A DNA stretch of 64,000 nucleotides, from NCBI GenBank assembly GCA_024082115.1, contig JAMRYE010000013.1, positions 506,001-570,000 of the forward strand, written 5' to 3'. This stretch comes from Rhinocladiella similis. Its lineage: Eukaryota; Ascomycota; Eurotiomycetes; Chaetothyriales; Herpotrichiellaceae. The first letter of the stretch is position 1, and each line of letters begins with the position of its first letter. Under the pieces are notes generated by a model, which worked only from the letters and a program-made list of their open reading frames with translations, did no database searches and had not been told where the DNA came from. Shown here piece after piece: positions 1 to 11,866 of this stretch. The position numbers and the translations under genes are program-made.

Positions 1-1101
1 AGCGGTGGATCCCTTCGATCCCGTGCAGATCTGTTCTAGACTGAACCCCCGACCCACGGCTCTTGATCGGTTGGATGACGCCTCATTAGCCGGAGAGGTC
101 TGGAACTCGTTTGACCGGCCAAAAGAACCACCTCACACCACTACCAGGGAATCTGTAACCGTGTTGGATGTACCATTTACGTTTCCATGCACACGAGGCT
201 GGCAATACCACGCGGTCGACGCATTAGCAGTCGCTGCACCATACCAGAAAAGGCCACTTGGCTTACAAGATGGTACGAGGCGACCTGGGTTTCGGGAAAC
301 TTGCTTCTTCCCCAAACTGAGAGAACCCGTCTTGCATGGTGGTCTTCAATTTGACGTCTACTATCATTTCTGCCCTGGACAGTAGTCCCCCATTTAGGAC
401 GTTGTCCACAGAACGCTTTAGGACTAGATGCAGCATCTGTGTTCCAAAGTCTCTGGCCATTTTCAACATGGAGTTGGAGAGGAGAAGTCTAGCTTCTGGC
501 CACCCCAAAGGACGCCTCTTGTCCTGTTCAATGCATGCATGATGTTTCCCCGAAAGCTCGCTTATGCTGTCATATCGGTGCCCTCCATCTGGATCCCGTC
601 GTTTTGCGACTTTGCAGGCCACCCAGGTAAGCCACCCGCCTAATGTGCGTATCCTGGTGTCGCTCAAAGTTCGCTTTTTCTCGCGGCACTCTCGGTCTTG
701 GTAAACATCTAGTCGTCATTGGTGCCGGATCGTGACTTCGGTCGGGTCCCAACGTCATCGTCCTGTCTGGGTTATCCTGCTACACGGTGTCATGTGGCAG
801 TACCCGTGACCAAAGTCATATCCTCAGTCCAGGTGTTCTGTTTGAATGTAAAGGCTTTATGAATGGCCCGCCAAAGAGTATACTGAAAGGATGCGTGGCT
901 TGGTCGAGGCCCTGGTGCTCAGGCGCAGGCGGCGTGACCCGAGTAGCATCCTCAAATGGACTACAGGGCAAAGAGCACCTCCGCTCACCCGCATGCATCA
1001 AGCTCCTCTTTGCAACAACCATAGCATTCGACTGATCATGTTACTACCTCTTGTGCCTCATGGCAGACCTTTGACCATCCGCAGCTCAGGATTTGCTCAT
1101 C
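1..1101. other. No supported gene; 3' flank of velC-like gene
   Basis: Several overlapping open frames of 60-134 codons occur on both strands, but none shows a recognisable domain, a consistent splice pattern or a convincing start context. I treat the stretch as intergenic or as the far end of a gene outside the window. Confidence 0.5.
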
Positions 1102-2521
1102 TCAATAGTCTTCATCTTCGTCCGAATCCTCCGAATCACCCCCGGAAGTGTGCCTTGTGCGTCTCTGGCCCTCTCTGTTTCCCTTCTTCAGCTTCAGCGG
1201 GAATCCTGCGCCACGCTGCAGAAGCCCCTTGACCAGATTGGTGCTCGGCTGCACTTGATCAAAATCTTTTGCATTGACGACCCGAAAAGGTACACTGAGG
1301 GTCGAATAGATGGAAGGAATTGATGAGCCTTGACTCAGATATTCGGTGGTCATTTTCATAAGATTGAACTGTAGGCGATAGTCCCCGGCTCTTCGGACGG
1401 ACAAATCAGCAAAGATGAAGAAGGAGCCTGGTATTTGATGTGGTGGTCTTGCTCTACTCGTCGAGGAAGCTGAGGACCTCGGTATGAACCGGTCGATCGT
1501 AGGACTGGGAGGGGCAGGGGGCGTTCTAGGATGTTGCGGCATCGTTGCCGGGTCAGGGTCGTCCATAGTCACGGTCGGACTAGCCACCATAGTCCCAAGA
1601 AGTAATCTTTGGACATCTTGTTGACCGTCGTCTCGAAAAACTGGCATCGTAGATAAGTCTTGACTCGGTGTGTCGGCCGCTACCAAATGACAGTACACAA
1701 CCCACCACTGGCTTTGGATTTCTTCCACATCCGCAGGGTTGTCGGGGTCGAAGTCTTCCATCATCAGCTGAAGTATCGGGGGAGGATCGATAGGCCTGGT
1801 AAGGATTAGTCAAAAAGTAGACCTTGGAATCAAGCTCAAAGTGATTGTACCTTCTGTCTTTGCCATCTGGTCCAGCACGGGCCGCACGAGGCTGTTGCCG
1901 AACATATAGCGAGCACCTACTTGGCTTCTGTTGGCGCATGAGCGGCCTTGCAGCGGAAGGAGATTCTGGATCTGAACGACCATGGCGAGGATCTGTTCGC
2001 TTTGACGAATCTATTACGGATCCGGGAAAATGTGATGCTGCGACCGCTAAATGATCCTGAGAGGTAGATGATGGGATTGAAGAAGCCGAGGCTCCGAATG
2101 AGGATCTGTTCCAGCTTCAATATGCATACTTCAGTGTCGACTCATCTGATACGTACCTTGAGAGGACCTCTGGGGACGCTATTTGGGGACAGGAGGAGGC
2201 CTGACGTAGTGAAGATTGGGATGTAGGTGAGCTAGAAAAAAGAGGTGGTCCCCGTGGAGGTATTGAGGTTGGGAAGGTCGACGGAGATGGATTTGCCAAA
2301 GCTACATACGATTGTTGTGATGTCCCGGCATTAAACGTGAAGGCTACTGTGGGAGTTGGGCGAGGATTTTCGCCGACTGTTGTGGTCGGAGCAGGAGCAC
2401 CATAGTAGTGTGGATTCATCCCCTCCGTTCGCGACCCATTCGGTGGCGACGCGAATTGAGAAGGGTGATGGAAATCGAAAGCTGAAGGCGTGAGGTTAGA
2501 GTGTCGAACAACAGCAGTCAT
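1102..2521 (-). CDS. velC: Velvet-domain regulator, VelC-like
   Basis: Three exons on the minus strand: 2521-2157, 1916-1851 and 1795-1102, giving 374 aa. Residues 1-120 are a Pro/Ser/Thr-rich, probably disordered extension. The velvet domain starts at the exon 1/2 junction with LYVRQQP, continues with KDRRPIDPPP across the second intron, then FIFADLSVR, YRLQFNL, NAKDF and LKKGN. The C-terminus is acidic (EDSDEDEDY). The NAKDF...QPST...KKGN signature and the spacing resemble VelC more than VosA or VelB; this is from memory of the families, so the subclass is less certain than the domain. Velvet proteins are nuclear, bind DNA as homo- or heterodimers and link development with secondary metabolism. 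Both introns have GTAC-type donors; the 234-nt first intron is long, so an extra small exon inside it cannot be excluded. Confidence 0.82.
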
Positions 2522-5500
2522 GATACTTGTAAGGAAAGACCCTGGGTAGGTGGTTGTTTGTTGGTGTGTGCGCAGCAATCCGAAAAAGACGTGAATCCTC
2601 TCCCCAGGCTTCGAGCATCGGGATTCTTCAGACGCTTGGGGTCTCAACCAGGCTTATGGAAAGAGAGATGCTAGAATGGCCAAAACCAAAAATTGTGCAA
2701 AGAAAGCCACAGATATACCAGGACGAGCGCTGACAATCCGGAGGAAGGCTGTTTTGTGGTGTGATGGAGCGGCGGGCGGGGAAGAGACCGTCGCGCGAAG
2801 CTGGTCGATGGCGAGAAACAAAGCGATGCAGGGGAGATGAGTTGTCCAAGACGAGTCCAAAGCATACCAAGATGACGTCCGGGCTAGAGAATGGTAGATG
2901 ACCGAGATTCGGTTTCAGCGATATAGCTCGATGATGGTATTGTGGCTTCTGGGATCATGCAAGTCTCCAGGTGTGTGAAAAGCGGAAGTATGCTCGAGGA
3001 GGTGTCCAGCGTCCAGTGTCCTGTTGTAATGCCGTGACCCGCTCAGGCTGAAAAGATCCAGCCAGGATCGACGACCGCGCGTAGAATTGCAGCAACTCAT
3101 GCAGGCCTGTGTAAGATTTTCCGCGCCGTCGAAAGAGTAGACGGCTCCTGAGGCGGTTCTGGGCTTCAAGACGTTGATCATCCACATACGCGTAGGGCGG
3201 AAGCCATGAGTTCTGGTGGGATTTAAACCCTCAAACTCTGCTCAGATCCAGGAGACTCTCGTTTACCACGGCAGGAGGCGATAAGCTCTTGACTGGTAGA
3301 TTTGGTCAAAGTATATTGTATTCCCTCGGGTGCCCTTCACGCTAAAAGGCCGCCGTTCTGCTGAAGGGTGGTAGATTAATGCATCCAAGAGCATGGGACG
3401 AGAGTTGGCGTCTCCATTACGGAGGGGGAGATCGTCCCGGCGGACCAGCACTTTGGATGACAGGCGCGCCAAAAACTTTGACCAACTTCCTCGAGAGGTC
3501 AGAGGTCAGAGGATATGCAAGCCATCAGACCAAGGAACCGGTCAAAGCTTGCGGCAGCGTGCATTGCAGACACAGCGCTGAATTTCTCCAAGGTTTGGGC
3601 GGGTGGGTAACACAGCATCCAGCAAGCGAAAACCCAGAAAGTCCAGCAAATCGAGACGAGGAGCCGAAGTGAAAGGCTGGTCCCCATGAGGCCTCCAACC
3701 TCCTCGAGAGGGTCCGACGACTGCGGGAGTCTCGAAGCCATCGACCATTCGTCTTTAACACTCCGAACGAGTCGTTTGGTATTGCCCCTCGCCAGCCATG
3801 TCAACGATGGGGATGTTGTGTCTCTCCATCGATTCCGAACCGAAGTAAGCGTGGTGGGTAAGACAAATCGACGAGGACGGGATGAAAAGTTGAGATGCAG
3901 GGCAAAGGCGCCGCGTGCAGGAGAAGGACAGACCAACTGCAGAAAGAAGCAACGATTGGCACTGGTCCTTTGACTCCCTGGTCCAAATGGTTCCAACAAC
4001 TTGTCCCTGTGCTGGGAGCTGGGATCTGTGAGTTGTACCGGCGGGGCGGCGGCTACTCGCTACTCATGCTGCTTTCGCCTGCTTGTAACCACCATGTCCC
4101 ACTTACCACCGGGAGCGGGCCTGCTATCAGTTCACAACACATGCGAGCGACCAACACAGCTGTCATCGACATATACTCACACAAGGACGACAGGTAGCAG
4201 TCATGGCCCACTAGGGTCTTCTAGAGTACGGCAATTGGGGGCTGGTGTATGTATGTGGTTATTGGTGGTTCGTGATGGTAGCGGTGGTGAGCCTTCTTCG
4301 CCAAGATCTTCTTGTTCTCCTGCCGGGTGCTCGTACTCGTACCGTCTACGTACTTGTAACAGAAGAACTACCTTGCGCCACCAGAGAGCCTTGGGACACG
4401 CAATGTGAATCTCGGACCACCACACTGCCCAAATCTGGATGCACAGCATTTGGCAGAAACGCCCTTTCCTAGACGACCCTAGTTCAGCAGGCTGGACTAA
4501 TGGGATAGAGCAACATGCCGTAGACAGTCGGCTATCGACTCTCTTACAGTCGACGGTGAGCAATGCTAGATGCCTTACACGCTCTCAGCGCACATGCGTA
4601 CACCGTTTTGTCAATGGTGGAGGGCACCCCCCCTTTTCGCACTTTGCAGCCCGATAGCCTCAGAAACAGGCCGGGGTAGGGATTTGGCCTACGCACCTTG
4701 AAACGTGGACTACTTGGAACGCCGTCTACCTGAACACCACCTCCTCACCAGATGCCATCTTTCGACCCTGGCGCATCTGAGCGAATCTCTCGGCTATCGA
4801 CGCCGATATATGTCCGTTCGCCCTCTATAAGGACTCGCCTCAGACAGCCGCAACAAGACTAGATGCCTCTATGCAATTGCTCACGAGCTAGTCATGCAAG
4901 AATCCTTGCAAAGTCTGGTCAGGCCATGAAGCAGAACAAAATTTCGGAATCGCCAGAATGAGGATGGCATTCTCACCGCCCATGGGCCCCCAGTGCAAGC
5001 CTACCGATCACGGGTATTCAAAGACCGACACCACCCTCATCAGTCTGCCAAACGGGAGCATCAATGAAGCCCCGAAAATTCTCACAGCACTGATGATGTT
5101 CGTGTCTTGCCTGTTTGTGATGGGCTATTGTAGGCCGCTGACTCCAGCGCTCCACTCATTTTATGCATCTTTAGGTCAAGAGCAATAACAAGGAGCTTAC
5201 CCTACGACCCTACGAAGAACCGTTTCTACAATAGCACATCTTGTCACGCATGGGCCAACTTACGTCCGTCATGTGCGCCTTCGCTCGAACGAAGAGACGG
5301 CGCATTGGTCGAGACCTCTGTCTTCCACCTTCACCGCTCAAAAAGGACGGCTGATACATTGTGCATTTCCCAGATTCGATAAAGCTCCCGAGGCACTGAC
5401 CAGCAGCGAATCCTCGACTTACCTCATACATTTCGTCGAGGAGATAGAGTTTCCAGGCGCAACCTATGTACAGTGCAAGCGTAGAAGAAGCTCCACACTT

Positions 5501-6192
5501 GATCTCCACGTCCCTCGCGCTACTTTGCCACGGTGTTGTAGTGTGTTGACATCTTGATCATCCTAAACAAATTGTCCAGATGTATGTGAACAGATAAAAA
5601 GTCGCAGACAATACGTTCAACCTTGACCATCAACGAGCTCTTCTCTATACCGCCAACTTGATGGGCTCGGCAACAAGATCAATTCGAGGAACCTCAGTAT
5701 CTCACATGCACAGCCGGGGGTGTTTTCCTACGGTGTTGTTGTATGTCATCGCCAAGGTTAGCGAGCACGAGCACGAGCCGTCGCCATCCCACATGATGTT
5801 CAGTGGTTTATTGGTGCATGGCTTCGCTGGCTGAATGAGGCCGTCAAGGACGTTGGCAGACTCCCACTAGGCATGAGACTACGTTGCCGTAACTCATGCC
5901 CGACTTCGAGATGCTTAGAAGATGTCTGTATAGAATCAACGCATGAATGTTCTCGTTTGAATTGTCAGAATACTACATATTCCAGTACTGTATTGCGAAT
6001 AGGCTATCGAAAACAGGCCTTGTGAGTCTTGTGAATGCACCGCATATAGTTCGCATAGCATTGCGTTGTTCGTCCACCATCATCGGATGCGCGGGCTGTT
6101 CACCACTTATCGACCTGGCTTTTCTGAATTTTCAACAAAAGGGGGGGGGGGGGAGGGGGCAATCCTTCGTCTCTAGAAAACAAGGAGGCTTG
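2522..6192. other. 3.7-kb gene-poor upstream region of velC-like gene
   Basis: Only short open frames without domains occur on either strand. The region precedes the minus-strand velvet gene and ends at the VOC gene. Long upstream regions are common for fungal developmental regulators, so it may be a large promoter or leader. I see no transposon ends, terminal repeats or tRNA. It contains the G tract at 6141-6159. Confidence 0.5.
6141..6159 (+). repeat. Poly-G tract
   Basis: Thirteen consecutive G, one A, then five G. It lies about 35 bp beyond the stop of the minus-strand VOC gene, so the transcript of that gene would be C-rich here. Length variation and sequencing error are likely at such a tract. 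Confidence 0.95.
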
Positions 6193-6805
6193 CTACCGGA
6201 CCAGGTTCGATAATCTATTGTCCCGGTGGACATCGCCGTCAGCCGCGTCAGTCCGAGCAGACTGAATAAAAAGGAAATAAATTGCTTCCCGGACCAACTT
6301 ACTCGATCAAATTCTCATCAGGATCACGAATATAGACGCTACGCAGTTTACCTTGAGCGCCAGTTCGATCAACCACCTTTCCGCCTTCAAGTACGTCGAT
6401 CTTCTTCTCGTTCAGTTTATCCAATACGTCGTCGATGTTGTCCTCCACTAGGAAGCACAAGTCACCGCTCCCGGGCTGCACATTTTGGGCTCGGGGCACG
6501 AATTCCTTGCCGCTGATGTGGAGATTGATCTTCTGACTGCCAAAGCTGAGGGCATGTCGTTGGATGCTCGGATCATTCGCTGCCCCAAAGGAGGTATGTT
6601 GCATGCCGAGGATTTCTCCGTAAAATTTGACCGTCGCGTCGAGGTCCTTGACCGTCAAAACGAGGTGATCAAGCGATTTGGCCTTTGCTATCGGACTCAT
6701 CCTCGTGCTGTAGCTCCTGAAAGGTACCCGAGTGTGGTTGTGGAGTTCAGAATTGAGACTGAAGCGGATATGCGCAGACGAGTTCCTTGCTACCCGCCAG
6801 AGCAT
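6193..6805 (-). CDS. VOC (glyoxalase/bleomycin-resistance fold) protein, mitochondrial, GLOD5-like
   Basis: Two exons, 6805-6303 and 6214-6193, giving 174 aa. Residues 1-35 are rich in Arg/Ser and lack acidic clusters (ending RSYSTRM), as in a mitochondrial presequence. The rest is one vicinal-oxygen-chelate unit: LDHLVLTV with the first metal-ligand His, FYGEILGM, INLHISG, and RDPDENLIELSNL with the C-terminal Glu ligand. The final coding exon is only 22 nt and completes that Glu codon (GA|A). The acceptor CAATAG was chosen because it restores the family ending IELSNL. The substrate cannot be told from sequence; the closest named family I recognise is glyoxalase domain-containing protein 5. 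The opposite-strand frame at 6485-6901 is a shadow. Confidence 0.85.
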
Positions 6806-7445
6806 GTCGCCTTGTTGCTGGGACCAGGAATGCAGGGAACAACCAGATACGCCTACACCTTGTTCTTGTGGTTGACAGAGCGCGAGGTGAAGTCTTCCTG
6901 ACTTCTACGTGCCCGCCGTCCCTTTCATATATCGGTTCTCCGATAGCGGCGGACCCTACGGTCACTCTCCGGGTCAATTTCGTCAATGATGGTGATCAGA
7001 TAACTTCTAGGTATCTAATGTAGAATTGAGCGGCGGTCGTGAGAGGACCAGGAGTTGCAGGGTTCTCTCTGAGTTTGGACTAAACTCTTTCCCATTCTAC
7101 ATCACCATGCAATATGCTTACACACCTTTTGCCCTCAAGAGGACACGACAAAGGTAGGGTGAAGATTGGGCGTACCGTGGTTGATGCCCGGGAGTGAAAT
7201 CGCGGGGGTGAAGATTAGCGAACCGATTAAATTAGATAAGATGCCGCCCGCGTACGAGCGCTTAATCACCAAACGTCACCAGATTTTTTTCCATCAACTA
7301 GACTGTCTCTGCATGGATTGTCATTCAAGATCTTACGCGTTCCATCGACACGAGCGAATCATCCGCTGAATACTTCTGGGCCTCTCTCTCGACTACCCAA
7401 GAAGTCTCACGCGTCTTTTGCTTGTAGGCGGACAACCCGATCGGT
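6806..7445. other. Divergent intergenic region, VOC gene / Ser-Pro-rich gene
   Basis: A 640-bp shared upstream region with no coding feature that I can support. Confidence 0.6.
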
Positions 7446-8837
7446 ATGGTAACCACAAGATTACAAGAGAGGTTGGGCCTGGACACCCCGAATTCATCCA
7501 GCGTCGAAGAAACGTCAAATGCAACCGTATCGCCATCTGTGTCACGAGCAACGAGAAAACGAACAGCTTCGAAAATTGAGACTCCCAAGAGTGCCGCCAA
7601 AACACGGGCTGCCAAAATCTCTGTAGAGACAGACCAAACGCCACAACCACCACAATCCCAGATTGATACACCACCCACTACCAACAAGCAAGATCTTCCT
7701 GAACGCTTGAAATCGCCAGTTGAATTCTACACGCCAGCCGTAGCAAAAACTCCCGCGAACAAGAGAAGACGATTCGAGAGTGATGAACCCGAGGACTCAA
7801 TTCTCGACACGTTTCAGACGCCCGCAGAGTACCCACGTACCCGCGATGCTGCGACTGAAGATGATGACAGCGACGCTGCGCCGGAGGTGGTCAGCACGAG
7901 AAGCTCTGCCAGACGTGCTCGAAATACACCGGGAAGTTCATCCAAAGGCAGTAGCAGCAAGCGGAGGAAGACTGCCACCCCGACGAGTCCGTACAAGGCG
8001 TCAAATCTCGCCCCAGGCTCTGATACCATCGATGTTGCCAGGCCGAACTCGACATCAGACGGAGCCGTGGCACAGACTAGCGAGAACGCCGTTGTACGCG
8101 GCCAATCGACCACAGAACAAGCCCCTGAAACCGATTTTACAGCGACAACCGCGGAGGACAAAGATCAGAATGACCCTGTCGCCAATGCAGTCGACAATCC
8201 GACTTTGACAGATTCGGATACCACCATAACGGCGCAGCCCAACTCTGCCGACAAGCCCAGCGCGTCTCTCCCGGGAGGTGCAGATCAATCTGCCGTGACC
8301 CAGGTAGAGGATAGAGGTACCATCGTCGTCGAGCCCACCGTCGACATCGAGACCCTCAACGACCAAGAGTCCAAAGGAGCAAATGGCGACACTGCGCCCT
8401 CCTCGTCGTCCGCACGAACAGGTCAAGATAAAGCATCGTCCAACGTCCAATCCGAAACCCTATCGCCCTCGCCGACCCCTCCCTTACCAGTTCCCGCAGT
8501 CACAAATCCCACTATCACCACTGCGGCTGCCGCCGTCGCCGCCGCCGGTCCAAAGCAATCGATACCATTGTCTTACATCCGATCCACCGCCCACCCACGA
8601 TCCCACACCACCTCTGCGCACCCGTCCACTGTCGTCAAGAAAGCCAAAACTGCAAAGACATCAACAATTTTCACACGCCGTCAGCCTGCGTCCGCCCTTC
8701 TTCGCGAGCACCTTCCCAACCCCAACCCCAAACCCTCGTCGTTGCAAGACTTCCGAAGCCGAATGTTCAATCGACACGCTCGATCCGCAAACTTTGGAGC
8801 CCCGGGACAGAAGAGAGTCAAGTTCGTGGGTGCATAA
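7446..8837 (+). CDS. Hypothetical Ser/Thr/Pro-rich protein with nuclear-type basic motifs
   Basis: Single exon of 463 aa from ATG 7446. No fold is recognised. The protein is low in hydrophobic residues and rich in Ser, Thr, Pro, Asp and Ala, so it is probably mostly disordered. Basic clusters that could act as nuclear localisation signals are RKR (about residues 37-39), KRRR (106-109) and KRRK (172-175). An acidic stretch EDDDSDAAPE near residue 140 faintly recalls the acidic DSDDxAPE motif of Utp16/Bud21-type proteins, but the rest does not let me assign it. The C-terminus is basic (SRMFNRHARSANFG...KRVKFVGA) and looks like the most constrained part. The length of the frame supports a real gene; the function is unknown. 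Confidence 0.75.
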   Translation: MVTTRLQERLGLDTPNSSSVEETSNATVSPSVSRATRKRTASKIETPKSAAKTRAAKISVETDQTPQPPQSQIDTPPTTNKQDLPERLKSPVEFYTPAVAKTPANKRRRFESDEPEDSILDTFQTPAEYPRTRDAATEDDDSDAAPEVVSTRSSARRARNTPGSSSKGSSSKRRKTATPTSPYKASNLAPGSDTIDVARPNSTSDGAVAQTSENAVVRGQSTTEQAPETDFTATTAEDKDQNDPVANAVDNPTLTDSDTTITAQPNSADKPSASLPGGADQSAVTQVEDRGTIVVEPTVDIETLNDQESKGANGDTAPSSSSARTGQDKASSNVQSETLSPSPTPPLPVPAVTNPTITTAAAAVAAAGPKQSIPLSYIRSTAHPRSHTTSAHPSTVVKKAKTAKTSTIFTRRQPASALLREHLPNPNPKPSSLQDFRSRMFNRHARSANFGAPGQKRVKFVGA

Positions 8838-9554
8838 AGCACTACCGTTTGTGTGTGTTTTCGTGGACAGAAGTCCCCTGCGTCTCGTAATCGTCGCAAC
8901 GTAAAAGTTGGTTGAAGCACGGGTGCCCTGTATGGCCTGCCTTGAGAGTAAGAGATCTTCACCTCCGCTCATGAGACTCGGAGATGAGCATATGTTTAGT
9001 TGATGGAGTGGTAGGGTAGTATCGGGATGCTAGAACACTGTACGGTACTACGTGTCAGGAAGATTATGGGATGGTAGTGGTCTCGATGTGGTCGACGAAG
9101 GGTTGGAGATTCTGTCTTGATACATTCGTGTACACCATTATTAATGTCATCTCGGGTCGTGGCAGATTAGATGTTGCAATGATACCATGCACACACGCCA
9201 ACCATGTCAGGTTAAATCACGCTGGTAGAATCTGTGAATGGATAAGAATGGCACATATAATACTTGACTTTGTATCGGTCTCGAGACCATTGTACATTAC
9301 AATAACATGTACATAAGTCGCGAATGAACTCGGCGTACCTCGTTCGCATATTGTAACGTGAGTCCTCACCTAATTCCCAAGAGACTTGATGCACCGGGGC
9401 TCATAAAAACACACTCACCCAAGAAAAAGCAAAGAGGGTATCATTATCGTCGTTTTTCCGTAACATTCATGATCATCGTCACATTACCGTGGACATTGTC
9501 CAAATTCGCCGAAAACATACTCATCACATACTCTGTGTAGCTCTCAACATGTCA
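8838..9554. other. Convergent intergenic region
   Basis: A 717-bp AT-richer stretch between two converging genes. Nothing coding is supported; it presumably holds both 3' untranslated regions. Confidence 0.6.
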
Positions 9555-11174
9555 TCAACAGACACCTCCTTTTCCCGTGACAGCCCTGACAGCGAGAGTC
9601 TCAATCCGGCTTGCGTACAACTCCATAGAATGAGAAAGAGGGTCTCCAAAAATGACCTGTCTCAACTGCTCATCCTTGACGATACTCGCAGTGACGTCGT
9701 TCTCCGTCTTGCCCTTGGGCACCCTGAGCACGACTAGACGTCCTGCGTTCGAGAACATGCCCGCCGGGACGTCCCACCACAACTTGGACGACGGATCCAC
9801 GTTTTGGTCAGGTCGTTTCTTTGGCTTTGTCTTCTTTCCCCCCAGGGACAAATCCAGCATAGACATACTCGCGCCCAACTTGGTCAGTGGCGACGTGTCA
9901 GTGTTCCGCTGGATCTGCGGGACGGGTCGCGAAAGCAAATCGACCAAATTCTTGATGTAAGCCTTCTCGGCACGCACAACGGGGTCCCCTTCGTTCATAA
10001 ATGAATGGAACAAACACTTCTGCAGTCGCCCGTCTGCAGTCGTGGGCTTTTGTAAAGGCAAGAGACTAATCGGGGGAGCGCCGAACGAGATACAATGAAC
10101 CCTCTTGAAACAGTTCGTGAGGGCATTCAGCTCACTGTCGACGGTCGTTGCGAGCATATGTGCGTACAGTAGGCTGGCAACGGCCCCGCCTGCGCTGTGT
10201 CCGGTGATCAGAAGAGAGCAGCTACTTCGGTTCGGGTTCTCTTGCAGAAGTTGTCTCAGTCTTGAAGCCATAGGTCGAACCATGGCCTTGGCGACCTTGA
10301 GAAAGCCGGAGTGGCACAGGTTACCTTCGTCGTCGAGAAAACCTGCAGGTGAGACGGGGTCGACTCGAAGGTTGACTCCCCAATCCCGTACGCTGAGTCT
10401 GCTCGTCCCTCGTATGGCAAATACAATCGTCTTCTTGTCATCGCAGGGTATGCTTTTGACAACTATGGCCTTCGTGCCCAGTTTGCTATCTGCCGAGATG
10501 TAGTCTTTGCGTTCGGAAGCGGACTGTGGCTGCTGGTACGCGTTCAGTGAGTACTGTGCTGCGAGACACAGCAGAGGATAAGTCGGGATGTAAACCCTGA
10601 GAGGTGGAAGTGTAGCAGGAAGCTTGGAGTTGAGGTATAGGTCGAGTTTCGAGAAGACATTGACCTGTTTGGGTTGACCTTGCTTCCTTGGTCTCGCGAT
10701 GCCGCTGACGTCTCGATCAGTGGCAATTTCCGAGTGTTCGGACGAAGTTGAAGGAGGTATGTATATGGCAAGTTCTCTTGTCGAGCCAATAAAGGCATCT
10801 GCGTCGATCAGCGATATGATATCGTCCAGCTTGTCATCAATTCTTCTAGGCAGGTCATCTCCGGACGAGGTCGTGGAATACACGGCGGGTTCTGGTTGGG
10901 ACCAGGTACGTTGGTGTCGAACAGGTCTGTAGGGCGTCTCGGGAACCGCTTGATGGGCTGGTAAAGAGACCGCTGAGTACATGTAGGAAAAAGCTCCGTT
11001 GGAGGGAACGGGCGGCTGATGCCATTGTGGTTGTTGGTATTCGTAGACGGCATTGGGGGTGTTCATGGCAGAAAGCACGGGATTCGAGGGGTGCATGGGA
11101 TCATGGCCACTCGCATTATCAGCTTGGTATTTACGGCGCTTTCGCGCCGCTCGATTGCTCGAGAAAAAGGGCAT
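9555..11174 (-). CDS. Class-3 lipase family alpha/beta hydrolase
   Basis: Single exon, 539 aa. Residues 1-170 are disordered, with a basic start (RAARKRRK) and Tyr/Pro-rich segments. The lipase-3 core follows: the strand KTIVFAIRGT (about 248-257), the nucleophile elbow GHSAGG with Ser327, ISFGAPP (about 362-368), acid residue Asp397 in NEGDPVVR, and a C-terminal His515 in DPLSHSMELY, a complete Ser-Asp-His triad. No signal peptide is visible, so an intracellular enzyme is likely, acting on acyl esters such as mono- or diacylglycerol or phospholipid; the substrate is inference. A Lys-rich insert (KKTKPKKRP, about 447-455) separates Asp from His. Confidence 0.9.
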   Translation of the reverse strand: MPFFSSNRAARKRRKYQADNASGHDPMHPSNPVLSAMNTPNAVYEYQQPQWHQPPVPSNGAFSYMYSAVSLPAHQAVPETPYRPVRHQRTWSQPEPAVYSTTSSGDDLPRRIDDKLDDIISLIDADAFIGSTRELAIYIPPSTSSEHSEIATDRDVSGIARPRKQGQPKQVNVFSKLDLYLNSKLPATLPPLRVYIPTYPLLCLAAQYSLNAYQQPQSASERKDYISADSKLGTKAIVVKSIPCDDKKTIVFAIRGTSRLSVRDWGVNLRVDPVSPAGFLDDEGNLCHSGFLKVAKAMVRPMASRLRQLLQENPNRSSCSLLITGHSAGGAVASLLYAHMLATTVDSELNALTNCFKRVHCISFGAPPISLLPLQKPTTADGRLQKCLFHSFMNEGDPVVRAEKAYIKNLVDLLSRPVPQIQRNTDTSPLTKLGASMSMLDLSLGGKKTKPKKRPDQNVDPSSKLWWDVPAGMFSNAGRLVVLRVPKGKTENDVTASIVKDEQLRQVIFGDPLSHSMELYASRIETLAVRAVTGKGGVC

Positions 11175-11866
11175 CGTGGAATGAAGAGTCTCGCAGGTCG
11201 AGGGGTTGACGACGACTTGGAAAGTTGGGTAATCAACGAGGCAGTATCATCATCAAGGCCTTTTTTCGAGGTGTTCACAAGTGCAGGAGACTCCTGACGT
11301 TACTCATAAGACAGCCATGGAATACTCTCTTGAGGTACTGAAGGGTTGCTGCATTGTCGCCTGGTCGCCTGGTCGAAGTGCCTGATGTCCAGTCGTCTCT
11401 CTCACACCAATCCGGCTGACTCGGCTGAGTATCGCTTGCGCCACGATCAAGATCCAATCATGACGCGTACCTGGCGATTTTCATGTCTGATTGACTACAA
11501 GAACCTTGCACAGTTGACTCGTCACTGACAAAACGAACCCATCACCCTTAATGCTTCCATTTTCTCAGGGACGGTTACGGAGTACGAGATACAGTAAGAG
11601 ATGTCAGGCGCCTCGACCCTCCCCGCACCCGCAGAACCTGTCTGACTACGATCAGCCTCGCCGATGATTGTCTCTTAGGCACGAGCCTTCAGGTACCACG
11701 AGGTGATCCGTACGCCACATGCTCTTAGGGACTATGAGCAAGGTAAGAATCAGGAAAGACATATCAGAGTACAATGTCACTTAAGAAAGGGAAATGAGTG
11801 TGCAAGGAGACACATATGTTGGAACTGAATGGAGGCGTAGTTTGCTCGTCGTTGTGGTATTGCCTA
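11175..11866. other. Intergenic region upstream of lipase gene
   Basis: No coding feature is supported in these 690 bp. Confidence 0.55.

Noticed and set aside
6485..6901. 138-codon plus-strand frame
   Set aside because: Antisense to the VOC gene; no recognisable domain.
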